Source: Actinospineispora eucalypti
GTDB taxonomy: Bacteria; Actinomycetota; Actinomycetes; Mycobacteriales; Pseudonocardiaceae
Direction: 5' to 3'
DNA: 64,000 nucleotides
Assembly (NCBI GenBank): GCA_014208095.1
Contig: JACHMT010000001.1
Span: 3,100,001 to 3,164,000 of the forward strand
The notes under the pieces were generated by a model. That model made no database searches. It was not told where the DNA came from and was given only the letters and a program-made list of their open reading frames with translations. A program made the translations under genes and the position numbers. Numbering within the stretch: position 1 is the first letter of the stretch; each line of letters opens with the position of its first letter. Of this stretch, positions 8,562 to 16,149 are shown piece by piece.

Positions 8562-10056
8562 ATGACATTGAGGCCGGGACCGACCGGTGTCGCCGGCCGG
8601 TTCGTCATGGCCGGCGGCAGTGAGCACCATCGGATGCTTATCGGTGGCGCGTGGGTCGACGCGGCATCGGGGGAGACCTTCGACGTGGCGGACCCCGCAA
8701 CCGGGGTGGTGATCTGCTCCGTTCCGCGTGCGGCCGAGGCCGACGTCGAGACGGCCGTCGCCGCCGCGCGCGGCGCGTTCGCGAGCTGGCGCGTCTCGAC
8801 CCCACGGGAGCGGTTCCGCGTGCTCGCCGGGGTCGCCGACACCATCGAGGCGGAGGCGGATGTCATCGCCGTCCTGGCCGCGCGCGAGACCGGGAACGCG
8901 CTGCGCACCCAGTCCCGGCCCGAGGTCGTGCAAGCGGCGATGTTCGCCCGGTACTTCGCGGGCACCGCGGCCGAGCTCACCGGCGTGACGACACCGATCA
9001 GCGCCGATCTCCTCAACTACACGGTCCGGGAGCCGCTCGGCGTGGTCGCCGCGGTGATCCCGTGGAACACCCCGGTCGTGCTGGCGACCCTGAAGATCTC
9101 CGTGGCGCTCTGTACCGGCAACACGATCGTCCTGAAGGCCGCGGAGGACGCCCCGCTCGCCACGCTGCACATTGCCGATATCTTCCGCCGCCACGCGCCG
9201 CCCGGTGTGGTCAACGTGCTGACCGGCTACGGGCCGCGGTGCGGCTCGGCACTGACGGGCCACGCCGACGTGGACAAGCTGTCGTTCACCGGATCGATCG
9301 CGGTCGGCCGGGAGGTCATGCGGGTGGCCGCGGAGCGGGTGCTGCCCGTGTCCCTGGAGCTCGGCGGGAAGAACCCGGCCATCGTTTCCCCGACTCGGAC
9401 AGCGAGGAGGTCGCCCGCGGGGTCCTGGCCGGTATGCGGTTCGGCCGCCAGGGCCAGTCGTGCACGGCGGGGTCTCGGCTGTTCGTCCACGAGGACGTCT
9501 TCGAGTCCTTCGTAAGCCGGCTGGTCGAGTTGGCTGGGGCACTGCGGGTGGGGGACCCGCTCGATCCCGCAACCGACATGGGATCGCTGATCAACCGCAC
9601 CCAGTACGAGCGGGTCCGCCGGTACGTGGCCGCCGCGGTCGCCGAGGGCGCGACGCCGCGGCTCGGGCCGTGCCGGATCCCGCGGGTAGCTCGGCCGGCT
9701 ACTTCATGTCGCCCATCATCCTCACCGACGTCGATCCGACCTGGCGAGTGGCTCGCGAGGAGGTCTTCGGTCCGGTCCTGGTGGTGATCCCGTGGCGAAG
9801 GCGGGCCGAGGTCGTGGCGATGGCCAACGACAGCCACTACGGGCTGGCGGCCTACGTGTGGTGCCGCGACATCGGGATGGCGCTGCGGACGGCGCATGCG
9901 ATCGACAGCGGCTGGGTCCAGGTCAACCGCGGCCTCGGCCAGCTTCCCGGCTTGACGTACGGGGGCTTCAAGGAGAGCGGGCTCGGGGCCGAGTGCTCGA
10001 GCGAAGCCGCGATCGCCGCCTATACCCGGATCAAGACCGTCACCGTCGGTCTGTGA
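8562..10056 (+). pseudogene. NAD(P)-dependent aldehyde dehydrogenase interrupted by two single-base shifts
   Basis: An otherwise full-length ALDH reads through three frames. Frame 1 (ATG 8562, AGGGAG at 8551-8556) covers the N-terminus and cofactor domain: PWNTPVV, FTGSIAVGREV and the LELGGK glutamate motif. Near 9385-9391 (TTT/CCCC) the homology moves to a second frame containing the catalytic Cys in FGRQGQSCTAGSR. Near 9665-9667 (GGG) it moves to a third frame with EEVFGPVL and the C-terminus to TGA at 10054-10056. Restoring one T or C and one G gives a continuous protein of about 498 residues. Either the gene is inactivated or the sequence has homopolymer errors. Downstream FAH and the upstream IclR-like operator place it in a catabolic operon. 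Confidence 0.75.
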
Positions 10057-10093
10057 CCGAACCGGACGGACGCGAGCAGGAAGGGACCTGTGC

Positions 10094-10925
10094 ATGAGAC
10101 TGATCGGATACGCCGGAGACGGGGTGCGGCGGATCGGCCGGCTCGACGGCGATGTGGTCACGCCGATCGCGACGACGGAGGACTTCTACGACGGCCCGTA
10201 CGCCGCGCTCGACAGCCGGGCGGTGCCGGAGTCGGCGCGGCCGCTGTCGGAGCTGGTCGCGGTTCGTGCCGGTGGGAGCCCGCGTGTTCTGCGTGGGTAT
10301 CAACTATCTCGCACATGGTGAGGAGGCGATGCGCACCGGCGGTATCGAGCTCCCGAAAGTACCGATGATCTTCGGTCGGTGGGAGAGCACCCTGGTCGTG
10401 GACGGGGCGCCCGTCCCGGTCCCGCCGAACGAGCCCGGCCTGGACTGGGAGGGAGAGCTCGCGGCGGTGATCGGCACTCCCGCCTTCGGCGTAGCGGAGT
10501 CGGACGCGCTGAGGCACGTCCTCGGCTACACGGCCTTCAACGACCTCAGCGCCCGGCGCAAGCAGCTGGAGACGACGCAGTTCACCCTCGGGAAGAACGC
10601 CGACCGCAGCGGACCGATCGGACCGGTGCTGGTCACCACCGACGAGCTGCCCGATCCGGCCGGGCTCTCCCTGCGGACCCGGGTGAACGGGGAGACCGTG
10701 CAGGATGGCAACACCGGGGACATGATCCACGACCTCGCGCGGGTCATCGCCTACATCAGCGACACGGTGACGCTGCTGCCCGGTGACGTCATCGCCACCG
10801 GCACGCCGGCCGGTGTCGGAGCAAGCATGGACCCGCCCCGCTTCCTCACCGACGGCGACGTCGTGGAGGTCGAGATCGAGGGGATCGGCGTGCTGCGCAA
10901 CCCGATCGTCTCCCGATCGCCGTGA
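10094..10925 (+). pseudogene. Fumarylacetoacetate hydrolase family protein with one frameshift
   Basis: Starts at ATG 10094 behind AAGGGA. The first 60 residues (MRLIGYAGDGVRRIGRLDGD) read in one frame and the FAH catalytic domain in another: VFCVGINYLAHGEEA, the metal-binding EGELA region, GYTAFNDLSAR and LLPGDVIATGTPAGVG. Removing one G from the GGG at 10274-10276 joins them as RAGGARVFCVGINY. Family members hydrolyse or decarboxylate acylpyruvates, fumarylpyruvate or 2-hydroxyhepta-2,4-diene-1,7-dioate in aromatic catabolism. It lies 37 bases after the interrupted ALDH. The third homopolymer shift in 900 bases suggests sequencing error at least as strongly as decay. Confidence 0.75.
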
Positions 10926-11003
10926 CCGGCGACATCGCCTACGTCGCGTCCATCGACACCGGCACCAGGTTCAGCCTCGGTGCCAGGACGGTCGTCGCCG
11001 GTC

Positions 11004-11747
11004 TCACCAGGACGCCATCTCCCGGCCCGCTGTCTGCGCGGCCGCCTTCACCTTCTCGCCGTAGAATTGGTAGATGTCCGGTCGGATCCTGGTGACCGGT
11101 CCCGAGACGCTCATGGCGGCCACCGCACGCCGGCCCTCGGGGCGGATGGCCGCGGCTACCGAGGCGACCCCGTCGGCCGCCTCCTCGTCGGCCACGGCGT
11201 AGCCCCGCTCGCGGACGAGCTTGAGTTCCACCAGCAGCGCATCGGGATCGGTCTTGGTGTTGCGGGCACGTGCCGCAAGATCGTGCTCGAGGTAGGCGCG
11301 GACCTCCTCGTCCGGCAGGCACGCCAGGATGGCCTTGCCGTTCGACGAGGCGTGCAGCGGCAGCCGGCTGCCGATCGGCCGGACGGCGCGGACCGGATGG
11401 GTGCTGTCGAGCCGCTCGATGAGGACGACCTCGTCGTCCTCGGGCACCGCGAGGTGGATGGTCTCCAGGGTGTCGGCGTGCAGCCGGGCGAGGCTGGGCA
11501 GCGCCGCGTTGCGCAGCCGCGCGTAGTCGCCCACGCGCTGTGCGAGGATCCGGGCGCGCTCGCTGAGCACCCACCGGGTGATGTCCTGGCCGTCCGCCCG
11601 GATCCAGCCGATCTCGGCGAGGACGGCGAGGCTGCGCTGGACCGTGGCCTTGGGCATCTCCAACCGGCGGGCAAGCTCGCTGAGCCCGACCGGTTGGTGG
11701 TCCGCGACCGCGTCGAGTACCTGGAACGCGGTCTTGACACTTCGCAT
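11004..11747 (-). CDS. IclR-family transcriptional regulator
   Basis: 247 residues. The N-terminal winged helix-turn-helix (about residues 4-60: VGLSELARRLEMPKATVQRSLAVLAEIGWI) is followed by the IclR effector domain, with PLHASSNGKAILACLPDEEV near residues 128-147 and a C-terminal SVSGP segment. It is transcribed away from the CoA-transferase gene. IclR proteins commonly control aromatic or acetate catabolic operons and bind short imperfect palindromes; the palindromes at 8427 and 11846 are good candidates. It probably regulates both flanking plus-strand units and itself. Confidence 0.93.
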   Translation of the reverse strand: MRSVKTAFQVLDAVADHQPVGLSELARRLEMPKATVQRSLAVLAEIGWIRADGQDITRWVLSERARILAQRVGDYARLRNAALPSLARLHADTLETIHLAVPEDDEVVLIERLDSTHPVRAVRPIGSRLPLHASSNGKAILACLPDEEVRAYLEHDLAARARNTKTDPDALLVELKLVRERGYAVADEEAADGVASVAAAIRPEGRRAVAAMSVSGPVTRIRPDIYQFYGEKVKAAAQTAGREMASW

Positions 11748-11799
11748 GCTCCGACCTCCTGGTGTGCGTGCCGGTCCAGCATGCCAGCTAGGCGGCGGG

Positions 11800-11828
11800 T
11801 TGACACCCGCCTAGGTCCCTTCTAGCGT
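11800..11828 (+). promoter_or_regulatory. SigA-type promoter of the CoA-transferase operon
   Basis: TTGACA at 11800-11805, a 17-base spacer and TAGCGT at 11823-11828. Transcription would begin near 11835, just upstream of the IclR-like operator at 11846-11864, an arrangement suited to repression. Confidence 0.65.
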
Positions 11829-11845
11829 CTCACTATGCGGTCCAG

Positions 11846-11864
11846 CGAACCGTAATACGAACCG
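11846..11864. promoter_or_regulatory. IclR-like operator before the CoA-transferase gene
   Basis: CGAACCG-TAATA-CGAACCG, two 7-base half sites with the same 5-base spacing as the perfect palindrome at 8427-8445. The two sites share CCGTAAT, CG and ACCG at identical positions. It lies between the inferred start point and the GTG start at 11880 and in the divergent interval to the iclR-like gene. Confidence 0.6.
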
Positions 11865-11879
11865 GTCGGAGAAGAAATC

Positions 11880-13121
11880 GTGTCGAACAAGACTCGCGAT
11901 GGTGGCGCACCGGGGAAGGCGTTCCTCGCGGGGGTGCGCGTCCTGGAGATCACCGGCGCGCTCGCCGGTCCGTACTGCACGACGATCCTGGCCGACCTCG
12001 GTGCCGAGGTGATCAAGGTCGAACCGGTGGCCGGCGACGGCCTGCGGCGCCGGGTCGTCGGTCCCGAGCGACGGTCCATGCCGTTCGATCTCGTCCATCG
12101 CGGCAAGGGCAGCCTCGCGGTCGACATCAAGCACCCGGACGGGCAGGCGATCGTGCGCCGGCTCGCGCGGTCCAGCGACGTGCTGGTGGAGAACTTCCGG
12201 GTCGGCGCGCTGGCCAGGCAGGGGCTGGGATACGAGGACCTCCGGTCGGACTGCCCGGACCTGGTCTACTGCTCCATCTCCGGGTTCGGCCAGCACGGCC
12301 CGATGCGGGACGCGAAGGGCATCGACCTGATCGCCCAGGCCTACGGCGGCCTGATGAGCGTGACGGGTTCGGCGGACGGCGAGCTGGCCAAGGCCGGGTA
12401 CCCGGTGTCCGACCTCGGGAGCGGCATGTGGGGCGCCATCGGGATCCTCGCCGCACTCCTGCGCGCCCGCGCCGGGGGTGGCGGCGCGCACATCGACGTC
12501 GCGCTCGCCGACGCCGTCGCGTCGTGGTCGGTCTGGGAGGTCGCCGACTACCTCGGGACGGCGGTGCCCCCCGGTCCGCTCGGTACCGCGCACCGGCTCG
12601 CTGCCCCGTACCAGGCCTTCGAGTGCTCCGACGGCCGCACACTCGTCGTCGGGGCGGTGGACCGGTCGTGGCCGGCGCTCTGCCGGCTGCTGGACATCGA
12701 TTTGACGTCCGATCCGCGCTTCGCGAGCGAGTACGAGCGGTTCGTGCACCGCGCAGAGCTCGCCGGGCTGCTGCAGGAGCGGTTCGACAAGCGCCCACGG
12801 GACGACTGGATGGCCCGCCTGCACGACGCCGGCATCCCGTGCGGACCCGTGAACACCATCGACACGATGCTCGACGACCCGCAGTACGCGGCCAGGGAGA
12901 TGTTCCCGCGCGACGCGGAGCGCTTCGGTCACGCGCGGATCGTGAACACCCCCATCGTGTCCGACGGCGCCCCTCGGGCGAGCCGGCGCGCGCCCGTCGT
13001 CGGCGCCGACACGTCCCGGTTGCTCCACGAGCTGGGCTACGACCGAACGCGCGTCGACCAGCTGGTCGCGGACGGGGTGGTCCAGGTCGCGCCGGGCGTT
13101 GTTGAGCGGGCTGTCGGATGA
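11880..13121 (+). CDS. Family III CoA-transferase (CaiB/BaiF type)
   Basis: 413 residues from GTG 11880 with GGAGAA at 11868-11873. The N-terminal domain has the CoA-transferase III pattern (LAGPYCTTILADLGAEVIKVEP), and GFGQHGPMRDAKGIDLIAQAYGGLMSVTG carries the expected catalytic Asp at about residue 149, which forms a mixed anhydride/thioester with the acyl group. PCGPVNTIDTMLDDPQ near the C-terminus is also typical. It transfers CoA between carboxylic acids; the substrate is not predictable. The enoyl-CoA hydratase gene overlaps its stop by ATGA, so the acid is probably activated here and then hydrated or rearranged by the next enzyme. Confidence 0.92.
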   Translation: MSNKTRDGGAPGKAFLAGVRVLEITGALAGPYCTTILADLGAEVIKVEPVAGDGLRRRVVGPERRSMPFDLVHRGKGSLAVDIKHPDGQAIVRRLARSSDVLVENFRVGALARQGLGYEDLRSDCPDLVYCSISGFGQHGPMRDAKGIDLIAQAYGGLMSVTGSADGELAKAGYPVSDLGSGMWGAIGILAALLRARAGGGGAHIDVALADAVASWSVWEVADYLGTAVPPGPLGTAHRLAAPYQAFECSDGRTLVVGAVDRSWPALCRLLDIDLTSDPRFASEYERFVHRAELAGLLQERFDKRPRDDWMARLHDAGIPCGPVNTIDTMLDDPQYAAREMFPRDAERFGHARIVNTPIVSDGAPRASRRAPVVGADTSRLLHELGYDRTRVDQLVADGVVQVAPGVVERAVG

Positions 13122-13882
13122 GCGGGATCGCAACCACCGTGGGCGAGGGGATCGGGCACCTCGTGCTCGCCGACCCGGCCCGGCGCAACGCGCTGTCGGT
13201 TCAGCTGATGCACGATGCCGCGCAGGCGCTGGACGGGTTCTCCGCCGATCCCGCCGTGCGCGTGGTCGTCGTGTCCGGACACGGCACGGACTTCAGCGTC
13301 GGCGCCGACCTCCGCCAGCTCGCCGGCGACCGCCGGCAGGCGATTCCCGAGGCGGCGGCCAGGCTCTTCCGCGGCCTGGAGGCGTTCGACCGCCCGATCA
13401 TCGCCATGATCCGCGGCTACTGCCTCGGCGCGGGGGTCGCCGTCGCGCTCCGCGCCGACCTGCGCATCGCCACGCCCACCAGCGTCTTCGGTATCCCCGC
13501 GGCCCGGGTCGGCATCGGCTACCCGATACCCGAGGTGCGCACGCTCGTCCGCGCGGTCGGCACGGCGGCGGCCGCGGACCTGCTGCTCACCGCTGGGCGC
13601 ATCGACGGCGTCGAGGCGCATCGGATCGGGCTGGTCACACGGCTCGCCGCCGCCGACGACCTCGACGCCGCCACGCTGTCGGTCGCGGAGGCGATCGCGT
13701 CGAACGCGCCGTTGTCGGTCCGGGCGGCGAAGGCGACGATCGCCGCCGTCGCCGATCCGGACCGACCTGAGGCGCGGCAGCGGGCCGGGGAGCTGCTCGA
13801 TCTGTGCGCCGACTCCCGTGACGCGCGGGAAGGGGCGCGGGCGATCATCGAGAAGCGCGGGCCGGTCTTCCTCGGGCGCTGA
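13118..13882 (+). CDS. Enoyl-CoA hydratase/isomerase family protein
   Basis: 254 residues of the crotonase fold. The oxyanion-hole segments are visible: FSVGADLRQLAGD and RGYCLGAGVAVALRADLRIA. The position of the first hydratase glutamate, usually PE(I/V) in the FGxPExxxG motif, is occupied by Ala (FGIPAARVGIGYP), so classical syn-hydration may not be its reaction; isomerase, hydrolase or C-C lyase activity is possible. It is translationally coupled to the CoA-transferase. Length is normal for the family. Confidence 0.88.
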   Translation: MSGIATTVGEGIGHLVLADPARRNALSVQLMHDAAQALDGFSADPAVRVVVVSGHGTDFSVGADLRQLAGDRRQAIPEAAARLFRGLEAFDRPIIAMIRGYCLGAGVAVALRADLRIATPTSVFGIPAARVGIGYPIPEVRTLVRAVGTAAAADLLLTAGRIDGVEAHRIGLVTRLAAADDLDAATLSVAEAIASNAPLSVRAAKATIAAVADPDRPEARQRAGELLDLCADSRDAREGARAIIEKRGPVFLGR

Positions 13883-14343
13883 CCCGGCCGCTCGGCACCT
13901 CACCGCAGCCTTGTCGATGGGATTCCCGATCAGCGGGTGGGTGAGCGGTCGTCACTGACGACGACCCCGCCGTGACGCCGCTCGACCTCCCGGATTCCGG
14001 TCCGCGGAGCCGCCCCAAGGAACGATCGCGGACATCGATGCCCGGGAGAACCATCGCGGGGTCGGTCATGGCCGCCTCGATCCGGGTGGAGCGCCGATGG
14101 CACTAGAATAACGATTTTCTATTGACATATCGATAAGAGTGGTCTACTTTTGCCTCACCGCTGCGGCGGCCGTCGGCACCTGCCGGCCTGGTCGAACCCC
14201 CAGGTACCGCCGCAGAGCCGAAGCCGGAAGGGGGGTGTCCCCGTGCGCACTGGCTCTCTCTCGACGGTCTCACCCAGATCAACACCGCTGCCGCGGAGCG
14301 GCGGTTCCCGTTCTGAGCAGCACACGAGAAAGGACCCGGGTCC
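13883..14343. other. Intergenic region and long leader before the aromatic operon
   Basis: 461 bases without a supportable gene. The left two thirds are GC-rich with only incoherent short frames. The segment 14104-14150 is markedly AT-rich and holds the promoter described separately. From the predicted start point near 14157 a leader of about 185 bases runs to the dioxygenase gene; no riboswitch or attenuator structure was recognised in it. Confidence 0.6.
14122..14150 (+). promoter_or_regulatory. SigA-type promoter of the extradiol dioxygenase operon
   Basis: TTGACA at 14122-14127, a 17-base spacer, TACTTT at 14145-14150. The spacer begins with the 8-bp palindrome TATCGATA (14128-14135), a possible regulator contact. 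This is the best sigma-70-like promoter in the window and drives a five-gene operon ending at 20840. Confidence 0.75.
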
Positions 14344-15285
14344 ATGGCCCTGCACGGACTGACCTCGATCACCCTCGGCGTGCCCGACGTCGAAGCAGTG
14401 TCGGGCTACTACGAGGCGTTCGGGCTGGAACCGACGCACACCGACGACGAAGGAACGAAGCGCGTCTTCGCCACGGCCGACGGCGGTGACCAGCTGACCC
14501 TTGTGCCCGTGCCGCGCCGGCGGCTGCTCAAGATCGCCATCGGCGCCGATGATCCGGACGACATCGGCCGCATCGCCGCCAACCTGTCCGCGCTCGACGT
14601 CGAGTTCGACCAGGCGGAGGGGCGGCTGCGGGTGCAGGACCCGAACTCGGCGCTGAACGTGACGATCGCGGTGGCGCCGCGGATCGTCCAGACGGCGGCG
14701 AAGCAAGAGCCCTACAACGGCCCCGGCCGGCCCGATCGGGCCAACCGACGCGCTCCCGGCATCGAACGGGAGGGCGCGGTGCGCCCGCGCCGGCTCGGCC
14801 ACGTGGTCGTCGGCTCGCTCGACCAGGAGGCCTCGCAGCGGTTCTTCACCCAGGGGCTGGGTTTCAAGGTCACCGACCACGCGCCCGGGCTGGCGTCGTT
14901 TCTGCGGTGCAGCACCGACCACCACAACCTGCTCGTGCAACAGGCCCCGGTGAACTTCCTGCACCACACCGCGTGGGAGGTCAACGACGTCGACGAGGTG
15001 GGCCGCGGCGCCACCGCGATGCTCGAGGGGCATCCCGAACGGCACGTGTGGGGCCTGGGCCGCCACCACATCGGCTCCAACTTCTTCTGGTACCTGAAGG
15101 ACCCGGCGGGCAACTTCTCCGAGTACTACTCGGACCTCGACTGCATCGTCGAGGACGCGCTGTGGGATCCGGCGGTCGTCGAGGGCGCCCGCGGGATCTA
15201 CAACTGGGGCCCGCCGATCCCGCCGTCCTTCATCCAGCCAGAGGACCTGGCCGCGCTGATGACCGACGCGCACAGCGCCGGCTGA
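14344..15285 (+). CDS. Type I extradiol ring-cleavage dioxygenase (VOC superfamily)
   Basis: 313 residues with two VOC half-domains (about 1-120 and 145-275). The C-terminal half has the Fe(II) facial triad: His153 (LGHVVVG), His208 (FLHHTAWEV) and Glu260 (NFSEYYSD). The acid-base His194 (TDHHNL), His241 and Tyr250 fall where BphC-type enzymes have theirs. It would cleave a catechol-like ring next to the hydroxyls using O2. It is the first gene of the operon with an FAH hydrolase, acetoacetyl-CoA synthetase, LLM enzyme and FAD hydroxylase, which fits a meta-cleavage pathway. The ring substrate cannot be read from sequence. Confidence 0.9.
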   Translation: MALHGLTSITLGVPDVEAVSGYYEAFGLEPTHTDDEGTKRVFATADGGDQLTLVPVPRRRLLKIAIGADDPDDIGRIAANLSALDVEFDQAEGRLRVQDPNSALNVTIAVAPRIVQTAAKQEPYNGPGRPDRANRRAPGIEREGAVRPRRLGHVVVGSLDQEASQRFFTQGLGFKVTDHAPGLASFLRCSTDHHNLLVQQAPVNFLHHTAWEVNDVDEVGRGATAMLEGHPERHVWGLGRHHIGSNFFWYLKDPAGNFSEYYSDLDCIVEDALWDPAVVEGARGIYNWGPPIPPSFIQPEDLAALMTDAHSAG

Positions 15286-15300
15286 TCGGGGGGATTCGTC

Positions 15301-16149
15301 ATGCGCATCGCCAATGTCAGGGGCCGCCTCGCCATCCTGCGCGAGGACCTTGCCGTCGACGTCGAGACCGCGAGCAGCGGCAGGTTCGAGTCCGACCCCG
15401 ACGCGATCTACCGGGAGTGGGACAAGTTCCTCTCCTGGGCCGAAGGCGCCGCACCGGACGGCGGCTCGCCGGTCGCGCCGGGCGACTTCGGCGCTCCGCT
15501 GCTGTGCCCGGCCCAGGTCTTCGGGATCGGCCTGAACTACCGCGACCACGCGGCCGAGTCCGGCGTCGCCGTACCCGAGCAGCCCGCTGTGTTCACCAAG
15601 TTCCCGACCTGCCTCACCGGCCCCACGGCCGCCGTCGCGCTGCCCAGCGCGACCGTCGACTGGGAGGTCGAGCTGGTCGCCGTGATCGGCCGTCGGGCTG
15701 AGCACGTGCCGGAGGAGAAGGCTTGGTCGCACGTCGCGGCACTGACCGCCGGGCAGGACATCTCCGAGCGCGCCGTCCAGCTGGCCGGCCCGGTGCCGCA
15801 GTTCTCGATGGGCAAGTCCTTCCCCGGATTCGGTCCGATCGGGCCGTGGCTGGTGACGCCCGACGAACTGGCCGACCCGGACGACCTGGAGCTGGGCTGC
15901 TCGGTGGACGGGCGGGTGCTGCAGCGGGCGCGCACCAAGGACATGATCTTCTCGGTGCCGGCGCTCGTCGCGCGGCTGTCGGCCGTGCTCCCGTTGCTGC
16001 CCGGCGACCTGATCTTCACCGGCACCCCGCCCGGGGTCGGGATGGCCCGTACGCCGAAGGAGTTCCTGCGGCCCGGCACGACGCTGGACAGCTACGTCGA
16101 GGGTATCGGCGAGCTGCACAACCCGATTGTCGCGCCCGATGGTCGCTGA
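15301..16149 (+). CDS. Fumarylacetoacetate hydrolase family protein
   Basis: 282 residues, full length for the FAH/HpcE family. The C-terminal catalytic domain has GIGLNYRDHAAESG, the metal-site stretch DWEVELVAVIGR, GQDISERAVQL, and LLPGDLIFTGTPPGVGMAR. It presumably hydrolyses the ring-fission product, or decarboxylates or isomerises it, directly after the dioxygenase. It lies 15 bases downstream of the dioxygenase and overlaps the ligase gene by 11 bases. The related but frameshifted gene at 10094 is a second copy of the family, not an identical duplicate. Confidence 0.9.
   Translation: MRIANVRGRLAILREDLAVDVETASSGRFESDPDAIYREWDKFLSWAEGAAPDGGSPVAPGDFGAPLLCPAQVFGIGLNYRDHAAESGVAVPEQPAVFTKFPTCLTGPTAAVALPSATVDWEVELVAVIGRRAEHVPEEKAWSHVAALTAGQDISERAVQLAGPVPQFSMGKSFPGFGPIGPWLVTPDELADPDDLELGCSVDGRVLQRARTKDMIFSVPALVARLSAVLPLLPGDLIFTGTPPGVGMARTPKEFLRPGTTLDSYVEGIGELHNPIVAPDGR

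Noticed and set aside
9385..9391. Programmed frameshifting as explanation for the split ALDH
   Set aside because: No slippery heptamer with a downstream structure was seen, and two more shifts of the same homopolymer type follow nearby.
13883..14343. Possible small gene on the minus strand at 13845-14069
   Set aside because: It overlaps the hydratase stop, has no domain and its codon composition is that of non-coding GC-rich DNA.
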